Of a stretch of 64,000 nt of DNA, positions 27,069 through 39,157 are shown one piece after another. A program made the position numbers and the translations under genes. The notes below the pieces were generated by a model. That model searched no databases and was not told the origin of the DNA. It saw nothing but the letters and a program-made list of their open reading frames with translations. The first letter of the stretch is position 1. Every line of letters starts with the position of its first letter. Source of the stretch: Spisula solida. Taxonomy: Eukaryota; Mollusca; Bivalvia; Venerida; Mactridae. The stretch covers positions 3,906,001 to 3,970,000 of the forward strand of contig OX365948.1 in assembly GCA_947247005.1 (NCBI GenBank), read 5' to 3'.

Positions 27069-29988
27069 TCTAATGGTATTAAAACCATAATTTTACCCCA
27101 CCCAGAACGAATCATTTTTTTCCCAAGCGAAGTTATACATTTTATTTATATTACGGTTATTGGACTCCTTGAGATATATTCCTAATCCTATGGAAAAGAA
27201 AATGTGAAATCAGTTATTAGTTTTAGAACACCATGGCAACAAAAAGCACGTGTGTGGAGAAAATGAATGAAATGTGGGTAAAAGTGTTGCTAGGCAACAC
27301 ATAACACAGCATAAGTGACCATTCTGAAATAATTGCTAATCATTATTTGAGATATGCTATTCTACAATATACACGTGTTAGTTGTAATAAATCACGGTGT
27401 ATAAGGTTGAAAGAAACCATTGAATTTACACTGTGACAAATTCAGTCTTCATATCGGTGGCGCGAACGCATACCTCTTAGTGACGTTCTTTGGTTGCTTC
27501 ACTTATACCTATATGGTACATTAATACAATATTTGTTTTCTTAAGTCATGATGCAGTGGACAACATGAATGATAAAATGATATTCAGACTCAATAACGTT
27601 CATATTACATCATTATCAAAGTCTATCAAATCTATTCATAGTTGAACTTCTACCATTTTCGATTTCCAATGAATGTGAACTGAGTCTGAATCTTATGTAT
27701 AATTATATTTGTATCCGTGCATATAGTCATGCGAACGTAATTCAACGTACATGTATACAGTTTACATGTGTACATGTATTTCAAATATGGGTTACAATGA
27801 CTTCCACTCAATTATCAAAACATTCTCATTTTAAATGGTATGCCATAAATAAAGAAATATTATTCTAAGTGTAGTAGGACGTCGTGACTTATGGTACGAG
27901 GGTGCTCAAAGTTTCATGACAAGTGACGTAATATTCTGTCTATTTTTGAAATATTTACACTACTGTACTTCATCTATTCATTCGATTTTCAAGGCCTAAT
28001 ATTGTTCCACATAGAGGATCCTTATCACTTTGAAAATCATTTCCAATGACTGCATGCTGACGAATGCATTAATGAACCAGCCAATTGAAACCATGTCCCA
28101 AACCCCGGGTATTATGGCCCTTGAAAAAATTATCAAGATTAAATCAACTTGTCTAAACTCTTTAATATTCAAAGGTTTATATTGCTCTCGTCAAACTTGT
28201 ATTTATATTGCAATTAATAACCATGCTACGTAAAGCTAGGGGTGTAGAAATGTGGCGGTAGACAGTAAAATTCACTGGCTATTGGAACATGATTGTCGGC
28301 TACCTTTTGTCATTTTATTCTTTGTTACTTTTGAAGATTAACTAGCTACATAGAACTAGCTACATAGAACCATTTTAACACCACTGAAAGAGCGCATAGA
28401 ACGCTGATATAGGTTATATCTATCACTGTATAGATCCTCGTGAAGGTTGGTCAGCATGGTTGTGAGTTTGAATCTAGGTCCAGTTTGTATAAAGGTCATT
28501 TTGTGATCAATAACTTTGTCACCGGTTCAAATAATATGAAAACATTGAGCATGTCGAGGCTGCATCACGATTGGATTTGATTATTTATCTCAACCGAAAT
28601 CACCCTAGGCCTTCCAGGATTATGGTCAGTGTATTACATGTACAAAAATGAGAAATTGGGCTGGTCCTGACAAAATTTTAGACAGTTATAATCTGACCGT
28701 CTTCAAACTTGGCTACAATGTGTATTGGCATCTTACATGTATCTTGATAGAGTTTCATTGGATTTTATCAGGCCAAATCGCCATAGACCTTGGATCATGG
28801 CCCTTGAATTTCTAAAAATTAGAATTTAGTCTAGTTGTACTCAAGCTAAATCCAACTGTTTTCATCTGACCGTCTTCAATCATAGCGACACTGTTTATGG
28901 TCATAATAAGTATGCTAAGATTGATAATAAGCGTAATCAATCTATGCCTTCTTGGGGTTGCCTTTGAATTACCATACACTTGAGATTTTGCTAGCGGTGC
29001 GTGTTGTTTTGACTTTTACTTCCCAATTATTAGGTATTATGCCATTGCGTGCTATCGGTACTCACTCTCGTCTATGTCACCGGATCCCGATTTCACAAAG
29101 GATTAACTGATCCGGATCAGATTTGATCCCGAAAGTAATTTCCTACTTATTGGAAGTTTTTGTTAAGTTTTGGCAATACTTGTCATACCCATGTACAGAA
29201 TACCTAAAGTACCTAAAGTTACCATGTTCAAAATAGTCAGAACATAATTTTTCAGTTGCAAAATTGTATTATTGTACTAGAGACATAAACTAATCCTAAA
29301 AAACCAAGACCAATTTTTAAAACCAAGATTAAATCTAATAATCTTCACATTTTAATTACTGCGTGTGAAAACTTATTTAAAAGTCTTTGAAATTGAATGG
29401 TATATCATTACCTATCAACCTGTATAACAATATCAAGTTTAGCATTAACAAGTCCTGAGTTTTCAAGGGCATACATTTGAGCTTGATCCTGGTCCTGAAA
29501 ACTAATCCTGTGTGAACGCGGAGCCGGATTACTCAATCATTAAACACCATTGATCTTTGCATGTTAAAACGGGGACATAGTGTTTCATTTCAAGCATGCC
29601 TTGTTACATTGTATCATGTTAATGTAAACGTTACATACCGTATACACTCATGTATTTCAGAATGTAATAAGTGTTCTACCTGCAAGTCCATTAATGATGT
29701 CATGTTTGTTTTCATTACAGAATTTTCAACTAATATCGCCTCGAATGCTGGGTCCAGATACATACACGCAGATGTTACCGATATTGGCAAGGATCCTAAC
29801 AACTTCTTCACGATACTTCGACTTGACAACGCATTTGAATTAATATTAATATACATGTATATATGTATGCAGAGAATTATCCCAAAGACAGACACTAGAC
29901 ACGGGTGTGGGTGCTTTACCATTCGAAATACTAATAATGATTTAGACACATAAGAAAACAAACCATGTTTGAATCAGTATGATAGTAT
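27069..29988. other. Non-coding stretch before the zinc-finger array
   Basis: AT-rich. 27894-27920 carries a solo mariner-like end (TACGAGGGTGCTCAAAG) with no partner found. 28370-28400 has a CTAGCTACATAGAA direct repeat. 28480-28980 has two to three diverged copies of a module with CTGACCGTCTTCAA and ATGGCCCTTGAATT, also seen at 38700-38920. A possible splice acceptor before 29721 opens a frame of unknown meaning. Confidence 0.5.
28480..28980. repeat. Diverged dispersed-repeat modules
   Basis: Modules of about 190 bp containing GGCCTTCCAGGATTATGG or ATCATGGCCCTTGAATTTC, CAACTGTTTTCATCTGACC and CGTCTTCAA. A related piece is at 38700-38920. Too diverged for clear ends. Confidence 0.5.
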
Positions 29989-30018
29989 ATGTGGAGCTAT
30001 TATACTATCAACAGTAAG

Positions 30019-33000
30019 ATGGAACCACCTTGTGAGAAACAGTTCAAGTGTGTAGTTTGTGGACTAGTATATAAGCGGAGTGCTCAACTTAAAATCCACA
30101 TGAAAATACATACTGGTGAAACCCCAGTTAAATGTGGCGATTGTGGGTCTTCATGCACAACGCAGGATCATATGAAAGTACATAGAAGAATACACACTGG
30201 TGAAAAACTCTACAACTGTAATGATTGTGGATCTTCATTCAAACATTTTGTACACACAAAAATACATACTGGTGAAAAACCGTTGAAATGTGATGTTTGT
30301 GGATCTACATTCACACAGATTGGTCACTTGAAAATACACAGAAAAACGCATACTGTTGGAAAACCGTTTAAATGTGATGTTTGTGGATCTAAATTCGCAC
30401 AGATAGGTCACTTAAATGAACACAGAAACATACATACTAATGAAAAATCATTTAAATGTGATGTTTGCGGACTCGCATTTACATTCATAGGCAGCTTAAA
30501 GCGACACTCTAGAATACATACTGGTGAAAACCCGTTTAAACGTGATGTTGGTGGAACAGTATTCACACAGATTGGTCACATGAACGAACACAGAAAACGC
30601 ACACTGTTGGAAATCCATTTAAACGTGATGTTTGTGCATCTTTATTTCTTTCCAGAAGTAATTTGACAGCTCATTTCAGACAACATACTGGTGAAAAGTC
30701 GTTAAAATGTGATGTTTGTGGATCTACATTCGAACAAATTGATCATTTGAAAGAACATAGAAAAACACATACCGCTGAAAAATCATTTGAATGTGATGTT
30801 TGTGGATCTGCATTCGAACAAATTGATCATTTGAAAGAACATAGAAAAACACATACCGCTGAAAATCATTTAAATGTGATGTTTGTGGATCTACATTTAA
30901 ACAAATAGATCACTTGAAAGATCATAGAAAAACGCATTCTAGTGAAAAATCATTTATATGCGATGTTGAAGAACCTACATCCACAGGCGGTGGAATCTTG
31001 AAGGAACATATGCGAATACAAACTGCTGACAAAACTTTTAAATGTGATGTTTGTGGATCTGCTTTCAGACAAATTGCTCACTTAAAAGAACACAGCAAAA
31101 CACATACTAGTGCAAATTCATTTGAATGCGGCGTTGAAGAACCTACATTCACAGACGGTGGAATCTTGAAGGAACATATGCGAATACAAACTGCTGACAA
31201 AACTTTTAAATGTGATGTTTGTGGATCTGCTTTCATACAAATTGCTCACTTAAAAGAACACAGCAAAACACATACTAGCGAAACACTATTTAAATGCGAT
31301 TATTGTTGATCTATATTCGAACAAACCGATCAATTGAAAGAACACAGAAAAACACATACCAGTGAAAACTCATTTGAGTGTGATGTTGAAGGACCTGCAT
31401 CCATAGACGGTGGTATCTCGAAGGATCACGTGCGAATACATACTGCCGAAAAATCATTTAAATGTGATGTTTGTGGATCTACTTTCGAACAAATTGGTCA
31501 TTTAAAAGAACATAGACAATCACATGCCGGTGACAAATCATTTGAATGCGATGTTTGTGGATCAAAATTCCGATCGACAAGTCTATTGACAATTCATATT
31601 AGACGACATTTTGGTATAAAACCATTTAAATGTGCTATTTGTGGAAAAGCGTTCTCACAAAACAGTCAGATGAAACGTCACAGAAAAATACATACAGTAA
31701 CTCGTGAAAAGCCGTTTAAATGTAATGTTTGTGGACTCGCATTTACAATCAAAGGCCACATGAAGCGACACATGAGAACACATACTGGTGAGAAACGATT
31801 TGAATGTGATATTTGTGCATCTTCATTCCTTTCCAAAAGTAATTTGGTGGCTCATATAAGACAACATACTGCTGGTGAAAAATCGTTAAAATCTGATGTT
31901 TGTGGATCTGCATTAGAACAAACTGATCATTTGAAAGAACATAGAAAAAACACATGCCGGTGAAAAATCATTTAAATGTGATGTTTGTGGATCTGCATTC
32001 GAACAAACTGATCATTTGAAAGAACATAGAAAAACTCATACTAGTGAAAAATCATTTGAAGGTGATATTTGTGGATCTGCGTTTTCGCGAATAAGTCATT
32101 TGAAAGACCACATCCGGACGCAAACTGGTGAAAAACATTTTAAATGCAGTATTTGTGGAAAAACATTCTCAAAAAGAAGTCACATGAAAAATCACAGAAA
32201 AACACACACTAGTGAAAATGCAGTGAAATGTGATGTTTGCGGACTCGCATTTACATCGAAGGGCAGCTTGAAGAGACACACGAGAATACATACTGGTGAA
32301 AAACCATTCAAGTGTGATGTTTGTGGATTTGCATTCTCAGACAGTGGTAACTTGAAAAAACACATGAAAATACATACTGGTGAAAATCCATTTAAATGTG
32401 ATATTTGTGCATCTTCATTTCTTTCCAAACGTAATCTGACAGCTCATATCAGACAACATACTAGTGAAAAATCATTTAAATGTGATGTCTGTGGATCTGC
32501 ATTCGAACAAATAGATCACTTCGAAGAACATAGAAAAACACATACTAGTGAAAAATCATATAAATGTGATGTTTGTGGATCTGCATTTGAGCAAATTGGT
32601 CACTTGAAGGAACACAGGAAAACCCATTCTGGTGAAAAACGATTTAAATGTGATGTTTGTGGGTCTGCATTCCGATCCACAAGTCTACTGACAAGTCATA
32701 TTAGACGACATTATGGTATTAGACCATTTAAATGTGATATTTGTGGATTTGCATTTGTACTAAATAGTCATTTGAAAGCCCACCTACGGACACATTCTGG
32801 TGAAAAACCTTTTGAATGCAGTATTTGTGGAAAAGCATTCTCACAAAATAGCCATTTGTACGCCCACTGTAGGATACATACTGGTGAAAAACCATTTAAA
32901 TGCAGTATTTGTGGAAAAGCTTTCTCACAAAGCAGTCACATGAAAAATCACAGAACATTACATACAGGAACTGATGACAACCCGTTTAAATGTGATGTTT

Positions 33001-33810
33001 GTGGATCTGTATTTTCGCGAAAAAGTAATTTGGAAGACCACCTACGGACACATTCTGGTGAAAAACCTTTTGAATGCAGTATTTGTGGAAAAAAATTCTC
33101 GCAAAGAAGTCACATGAAAACTCACAGAAAAACACATACTGGTGAGAAACCATTTGAATGTGATATTTGTGGATCTGCGTTTGCGCAAAAATGTCATTTG
33201 AAAGACCACCTAAGAACACATACTGGTGAAAAACCTTTTAAGTGCAGTATTTGTGGAAAAACATTCTCGCAAAACAGTCATTTGAAGGTTCACCTAAGGA
33301 GACATATTGGCGAAGACCCTTCCAAATGCAATATTCGTAAAAAAGCAGTGTGATGAAAAACACAGACAAATACATACAGTAACTGATGGAAACCCGTTTA
33401 AATGTGATGTTTGTGGACTCGCATTTACACTCAAAAGCAACATGAAGCGACACATGGGAACACATACTGATGAGAAACCATTTGAATGTGATACTTTTTC
33501 GCGAAGAAGTAATTTGAAAAACCACCCAAAGACACATACGTGTGAAAAAACTTATAAATGCAGTATTTGTGGAAAAACATTCTCACAAAGGAGTCATTTG
33601 AATGACCACCGTAGGATACATACCGGTGGAAAGCCGTTTAAATGTGATGTTTGTGGACTCGCATTTGCCACCAACAGCAGCATGAATCGACACATGAGAA
33701 CACATACTGGTGAAAAAACATTTTAATGCGCTATTTGTGGATCTCTTTTTCAGATTAAAAAGTCATCTGACAGATCACATTGGAACACATACTAATGAAA
33801 ATCGAGTTAC
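30019..33810 (+). pseudogene. C2H2 zinc-finger array (about 45 fingers), frame-disrupted
   Basis: Continuous intronless run of Krüppel-type fingers (CxxC...HxxxH with TGEKPF-like linkers) starting at ATG 30019, preceded by a non-finger stub (MEPPCEKQF). Disruptions: a 1-nt loss in an A-run at 30594-30597; another at 30862-30865; TGA at 31307-31309 in place of a Gly codon; a 1-nt gain in an A-run at 31945-31950; a short deletion with TGA at 33351-33353; TAA at 33724-33726 in a finger that otherwise continues to about 33790. Several fingers have lost zinc ligands (the CDVEEP/GGGI type near 30960, 31130 and 31380). Such proteins are usually nuclear DNA binders. Either a decayed gene or, for the A-run shifts, assembly error; the two plain nonsense changes favour decay. 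No SCAN, KRAB or BTB domain is visible. Confidence 0.85.
32016..33353 (+). CDS. Longest intact segment of the zinc-finger array, 445 residues
   Basis: Open frame with about 16 consecutive C2H2 fingers, from KSFEGDICGSAF to KCNIRKKAV. Most keep both Cys and both His and have linkers such as HTGEKPF; the second finger has Gly in place of the first Cys (FEGDIC). The ATG at 32016 lies inside a finger (after DHL, at MKEHRKTH-like sequence), so it is an opened frame within the array and not a natural start. If translated from this point it could still bind DNA. Finger types repeat in blocks (EQIGHL, STSLLT, NSHLKA, QRSHMK), showing internal duplication. Confidence 0.55.
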   Translation: MKEHRKTHTSEKSFEGDICGSAFSRISHLKDHIRTQTGEKHFKCSICGKTFSKRSHMKNHRKTHTSENAVKCDVCGLAFTSKGSLKRHTRIHTGEKPFKCDVCGFAFSDSGNLKKHMKIHTGENPFKCDICASSFLSKRNLTAHIRQHTSEKSFKCDVCGSAFEQIDHFEEHRKTHTSEKSYKCDVCGSAFEQIGHLKEHRKTHSGEKRFKCDVCGSAFRSTSLLTSHIRRHYGIRPFKCDICGFAFVLNSHLKAHLRTHSGEKPFECSICGKAFSQNSHLYAHCRIHTGEKPFKCSICGKAFSQSSHMKNHRTLHTGTDDNPFKCDVCGSVFSRKSNLEDHLRTHSGEKPFECSICGKKFSQRSHMKTHRKTHTGEKPFECDICGSAFAQKCHLKDHLRTHTGEKPFKCSICGKTFSQNSHLKVHLRRHIGEDPSKCNIRKKAV

Positions 33811-34227
33811 CTTAAGTGCACACTCTCGGAAATCAAAAGTTTTAAAAAAGAACCCGGGTCCCTGATTTGAATCTCAGCCGGGGCACTTGAAATTTTAAAA
33901 ACGCTTTTAATTGTTTTCCCAACCAAATATCTAGCGATGAACTTGTTTGAAACCCAGAGGTAGTCTCGCTTGTATATTTGCTAACACCTGATACGATAAA
34001 AAACAAGGACTACTCGGAAATAGCCAGGGCTGCACTCCCGGGTTCCTTGTATCACATTAACTTTTTGTCTCTTCATTTGCCAATAAGGCAGTGATAAAAC
34101 CTAACGGCCACGCACTACGACTGTTTTGGCCAAACGCACAATACAATAATAACATTTTTGTTGCCAGTGATATAATTTGGATGTAATTAATAAAAATAAT
34201 AAAAAAAATGATAATGTAGGCTATATG
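33811..34227. other. Spacer after the zinc-finger array
   Basis: Contains a B-box-like motif (GATTTGAATCTCAGC, 33863-33877) without a convincing A box, probably a SINE remnant. Nothing else recognised. Confidence 0.45.
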
Positions 34228-35475
34228 CTGCAGACTCCAAGAGCTTGTATATGGTGCAGACTCCAAGAGTTTGTATATGGTGCAGACTCCAAGAGTTTGT
34301 ATATGGTGCAGTCTCCAAGAGCTTGAATATGGTGCAGACTCCAAGAGCTTGTATATGGCACAGACTCCAAGAGCTTGTATATGGTACAGACTCCAAGAGC
34401 TTGTATATAGTACAGACTCAAAGAGCTTGTATATAGTACAGACTCCAAGAGCTTGTATATGATACAGACTCCAAGAGCTTGTATATGGCACAGACTCCAA
34501 GAGCTTGTATATGGTACAGACTCCAAGAGCTTGTATATAGTACAGACTCCAAGAGCTTGTATATGGTACAGACTTCAAGAGCTTGAATATGGTGCAGACT
34601 TCAAGAGCTTGTATATGGCACAGACTCCAAGAGCTTGTATATGGTACAGACTCCAAGAGCTTGTATATGGTGCAGACTCCAAGAGCTTGTATATGGTGCA
34701 GACTCCAAGAGCTTGTATATAGTACAGACTCCAAGAGCTTGTATATAGTACAGACACCAAGAGCCTGTATATGGTACAGACTCCAAGAGCTTGTATATGG
34801 TACAGACTCCAAGAGCTTGTATATGGTGCAGACTCCAAGAGCTTGTATATAGTACAGACACCAAGAGCTTGTATATGGTGCAAACTCAAAGAGCTTGTAT
34901 ATAGTACAGACTCCAAGAGCTTGTATATGGTGCAAACTCAAAGAGCTTGTATATAGTACAGACTCCAAGAGCTTGTATATGGTGCAGACTCCAAGAGCTT
35001 GTATATAGTACAGACACCAAGAGTTTGTATATGGTGCAAACTCAAAGAGCTTGTATATAGTACAGACTCCAAGAGCTTGTATATGGTGCAAACTCAAAGA
35101 GCTTGTATATAGTACAGACTCCAAGAGCTTGTATATGGTGCAGACTCAAAGAGCTTGTATATGGTACAGACTCCAAGAGCTTGTATATGGTGCAGACTCC
35201 AAGAGCTTGTATATAGTACAGACACCAAGAGCTTGTATATGGTGCAAACTCAAAGAGCTTGTATATAGTACAGACTCCAAGAGCTTGTATATGTGCAGAC
35301 TCCAAGAGCCTGTATATAGTACATACTCCAAGAGCTTGTATATGGTTCATACTCCAAGAGCTTGTATATGGTACAGACTCCAAGAGCTTGTATATGGCAC
35401 AGACTCCAAGAGCTTGTATATGGTACAGACTCCAAGAGCTTGTATATGGTACAGACTCCAAGAGCTTGTATAAAT
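34228..35475. repeat. 26-bp minisatellite array, about 48 copies
   Basis: Unit GTATATGGTGCAGACTCC followed by AAGAGCTT, with common variants (ATAGTACAGA, GGCACAGA, GGTGCAAACTCAAAG). Neighbouring pairs of variants recur between about 34840 and 35280, so multi-unit blocks have been copied. Long frames appear in most phases on both strands and are not genes. Confidence 0.95.
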
Positions 35476-36150
35476 ACGCCGGAATGAAAGTGGAGCCGAT
35501 GGGTTCAATGTTAAGGTCACCCTTGGTAACGAAGTAAAAACTAGAGAGTAAGTACCACTCAATGGCTTTATGTAGAAATGAGATATTGTATCGAGAGTCG
35601 TTGTATACTAGAAGGTAGAGTATTGTGCATGAATGTACTGGTACTGATTGACTGAAAGTTGGACTAAACATGAGGTCAAGGTCTTTATTACTAAAATAGA
35701 ATATCAGTTTCAAGGCTTACAACGAGCCGTTCTTAGTCGATCTTGACGCCGGTTTTGTGGCGCTCTAGATTGTTATTATTTGAACATGATTGTAGAAGAT
35801 TTTTCTACGGTAGTTGTGAAAATATCTCTGGTTTAGAATGAGACTCGTACATATGTGAAATATAGATCAAAAGGCGCTTCGTATGAGCCTGATTTCATGA
35901 AAATCGGAACAGGTCATGTTGACCAAACTGAAGTTGGAAAAAACTTGTTTTTCTATAAGTTAAGTCGTAGAGAAGTTTTCAGACAGTTTGTCTTGTTTTC
36001 TCAAAATATCGATTTTTGTACTTACGATCTTCTACTTATAAACAAGCGATTTTATAGTTTGATAAAAGGTGAACACGCCACCTTAAGTCCAAATATAGTG
36101 AATATGTATTATACACTTGATAACTTGGAGAAAGCACGGAATAATACATA
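35476..36150. other. Spacer between two arrays
   Basis: An open frame of 98 codons at 35855-36151 (MKYRSKGASYEPDFMKIGTG...) has no recognisable domain and runs to the next array; I treat it as chance or repeat-derived. No other feature. Confidence 0.4.
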
Positions 36151-36472
36151 ACGCCAAACACCACTCAGTGTAGGTCAGAACATCAAACACCACTCAGTGT
36201 AGGTCAGAACATCAAACATCACTCAGTATAGGTCAGAACATCAAACATCACACAGTGTAGGTCAGAACATCAAACACCACTCAGTGTATGTCAGAACATC
36301 AAACACCACTCAGTGTAGGTCAGAACATCAAACACCACTCAGTGTAGGTCAGAACATCAAACATCACTCAGTGTAGGTCAGAACATCAAACACCACTCAG
36401 TGTAGGTCAGAACATCAAACATCACTCAGTATAGGTCAGAACATCAAACATCACTCAGTATAGGTCAGAACA
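36151..36472. repeat. 29-bp minisatellite array, about 11 copies
   Basis: Unit GTCAGAACATCAAACACC then ACTCAGTGTAG; variants ATCACTCAGTATAG and TGTATG. Very even copies, which suggests recent expansion. Confidence 0.93.
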
Positions 36473-37673
36473 TTTGACTTGTCACTAATTATTCCTCGTA
36501 TGTGTTCGTTACTGTACCGTAAGAATATTTTGATGAGTTAAAATAACAACTCTGATTGGACAACCAAAAAGCAGGGATATTCAAGGATGACAAGTTAAAT
36601 GTTCTAGGCTATCCATAGTACATGTACAATGTTTTACTATATTTATTCTGATGATAATGTTGTTGCACAAGTCACGCGATATATGTACTTGTTAAACATT
36701 CATTATTATGTGTAACTTTTAATGTATGTGAATAAAATTGTGTTTAATCTTTACTTCCAGATTTTGTTATTTATATTTGTGCTCTTGGTACATATTGTAC
36801 GTACTACGAGTTTTGAGTTGAGGCGTGATCGGGAACAGACCACGTGTAGTTTCTTGAAAATCTCTATGCATGCAAAAGAGGCTGGGTTTTCATGTGTTGT
36901 AGTCAGAAATGGAAAGTGATTGCTCATGTTATGACCAGGGTACTGTTTTATCAAAGCACTTACGGAAATAATAAAGTTAAACACCAATTTAAATTCTTCA
37001 TAATTCTTGAATTAATACACTAAAGGAAGATATGTGGTTGGACGGAATTTCGTTTACTGAATCATAATTAATATTACTGACCTCTTTATCACAATATGCA
37101 ACTGTTACTGAATTGAAGAGTGTCGTAAGTGCTTTGATAAAACAGTACCATTGTAGTGGACTTATATATCATGGAAATGTTCAGAAGGATGTCTTTGCCA
37201 CAATGAAATTATTATAACACAACACAACAATGACAACTTTTACAATTTAATTTGTTTCACAAATGATTTATTCTACTGACTAATTTTAATGACGATACAT
37301 TCCAAAGATATGAAACCAAATAACACGGATATTCATTTCATTTCTCTACTTAAACGACTGTCCTTGACTTCAATGTCGCACTGGATATTTATACCAGAGC
37401 TAATAGTGCACATGAAAATCATGAAACATAAAACGGTGCTTATAGCACTACATGTATATGAACATTAGAAGCCTACATGCCACGCTACCAGGAGCAAAAA
37501 TATGAGGGAATATTATGAAACATGTATTATGAGAAACATGAAATAAGTTCCTAAAATGTTTCACATTTTAACCCTTGACCTAGCTATCATTATAGTATAC
37601 AAACTAAATATTCGTGGATTCGCGACAACCATGGACCTTATGGTCTTCTTGTTAATTAATTATTATTATAATA
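36473..37673. other. Spacer containing a GGTACTG MITE
   Basis: AT-rich. Contains the inverted-repeat element at 36938-37149; otherwise I see no gene or repeat. Confidence 0.5.
36938..37149. mobile_element. MITE with GGTACTGTTTTATC termini
   Basis: Left GGTACTGTTTTATCAAAGC then ACTTACG; right CGTAAGTGCTTTGATAAAAC then AGTACC. The ~27-bp terminal inverted repeats are nearly perfect. About 212 bp, no frame. Same family as 1923-2393 and the solo end near 25321. Confidence 0.85.
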
Positions 37674-37679
37674 CTCATC

Positions 37680-37938
37680 TTACCACAAGTCTTGTACATC
37701 TTACGACAAGTCTTGTACATCTTACCACAAGTCTTGTACATCTTACCACAAGTCTTGTACATCTTACCACTAAGTCTTGTACATCTTACCCCAAGTCTTG
37801 TACATCTTACCACAAGTCTTGTACATCTTACCCCAAGTCTTGTACATCTTACCACAAGTCTTGTACATCTTACCCCAAGTCTTGTACATCTTACCACAAG
37901 TCTTGTACATCTTACCACTAAGTCTTGTACATCTTACT
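37680..37938. repeat. 21-bp minisatellite array, about 12 copies
   Basis: Unit CTTACCACAAGTCTTGTACA plus T, with CCCC/CCAC alternation in the middle and two copies one base longer (CACTAAG). The ACTTG...CAAGT part makes each unit partly self-complementary (ACAAGTCTTGT). Confidence 0.93.
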
Positions 37939-38173
37939 AAATGACCCTAGCTGACGATGCGCTTTAATAAATGCGAACAAATAGTATGAAAACACACAGA
38001 TTATCTACTTTTTTGACAACTCGATCGTGAAATTGTTTCTACACACCCGTTGAAAACGACGCGTATTATGTCGTGTGTCTAACATAATAATTTATGACAG
38101 AAGAACAAAACAAAAAGCAATGACATCGTGGCCTTGGCTGGGCTCGTTTAAAAGTTTTCATTTGCCCTTCTTC

Positions 38174-38674
38174 TAGGGATGGGCCGATGCATCGAAATAT
38201 CGATGCATTGCGATTCCAAGTGTCCCAATAGTATGGATCGATAGTAAAATTATCGATCCAATAACTATCGCCGATAGTTAGCTCAACTATCGATAGTTAC
38301 GATAGTTTCCTATTTATAAATAAAGTTTATTAATTTAAAAAAACTTCCGTTTTCGTTAAAAAAACTAATTGTAAATAACAACACGCATCAAAACAGCCAC
38401 AATGGACCAATATAGCCCTAATTTTATTGATCTATTTCTGCCAAATTCATTTTAAATAATGTCCACAAATAGTAGATATGTATGTTGTACAACAAGTAAT
38501 ACCTTACACAGTGCAAATTTGCATTTACCAGTTAATCTCTGGTTTTCAAATCTTGGCAATAACTATTGCAATAGTATCGCAATAGTTTCCAGCAATACAA
38601 AAGTATTGCAATAGTACTTTCAGCAATAGCAATAGTATTGCAATAGTCAAAATTGGACTCAATAGTCACCCCTA
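38174..38674. mobile_element. hAT-type non-autonomous element with perfect 8-bp target duplication
   Basis: Begins TAGGGATGGGCCGATGC and ends AATAGTCACCCCTA (inverse TAGGGGTGACTATT). CCTTCTTC flanks it on both sides (38166-38173 and 38675-38682), an exact 8-bp duplication. It is 501 bp. The left interior is rich in ATCGATAGT motifs and the right interior in GCAATAGTA motifs, as expected of subterminal transposase-binding repeats. No transposase frame. Confidence 0.93.
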
Positions 38675-38699
38675 CCTTCTTCATGTTTCTCGACACAGG

Positions 38700-38920
38700 A
38701 CTACTATCTTGGTCAAGTTTGATATACACCCAAGTCCTACTGGGCTTCCTGCATTATGGCCCTTGAATTACACACGAAAAATGTGAGATTAGCTTTTTAT
38801 GGACTCTATTCCGAACAGTATACATCTGATTGCCTTCGAACTTTTTATCAATACTAATGGGCATAACATCTCGGTTGAGGTTGATTATTAGCCAAATCGT
38901 CCCAGGCCTACCTATCCATT
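38700..38920. repeat. Dispersed-repeat module related to 28480-28980
   Basis: Contains GGTCAAGTTTGATATACACC, TGCATTATGGCCCTTGAATT and TCATCTGATT-like sequence in the same order as the 28.5-kb modules. Confidence 0.5.
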
Positions 38921-39022
38921 GAATAACCAAATAAAAAGAAGAAGAAATAGTTCGACTCTTAAATGTCTTTTATCTTCCCCTCATCAACCTTGCTGGCAAA
39001 GTTTTTGAGTATAATAATAGTA

Positions 39023-39155
39023 CGAGGGTCATTCAATAAATTCGTAGACAGTGTTAATCATGTTAATATCCAACGGCACAGAGAAAACTACATCACGTAT
39101 GTAGCGTCTTTTCTACGGAAGGCTATTAGTGACATAATTTATTGAATCAACGTCG
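39023..39155. mobile_element. Short mariner-type MITE, TA target duplication
   Basis: Begins CGAGGGTCATTCAATAAATT and ends AATTTATTGAATCAACGTCG. TA flanks both sides (39021-39022, 39156-39157). 133 bp. CGAGGGTCATTCAATAA closely resembles mariner terminal repeats. Confidence 0.88.
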
Positions 39156-39157
39156 TA

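Noticed and set aside
29561..29953. 130-codon open frame upstream of the zinc fingers
   Set aside because: No domain and also open on the other strand; only the part after the acceptor-like site at 29721 might be an exon, which is noted under the candidate first exon.
34057..35713. Minus-strand open frame of 355 codons and many overlapping ones
   Set aside because: Produced by the 26-bp array; frames open in most phases on both strands with no domain or start context.
35855..36151. 98-codon open frame as a small gene
   Set aside because: No recognisable domain, no splice or promoter signal, and it runs into a minisatellite.
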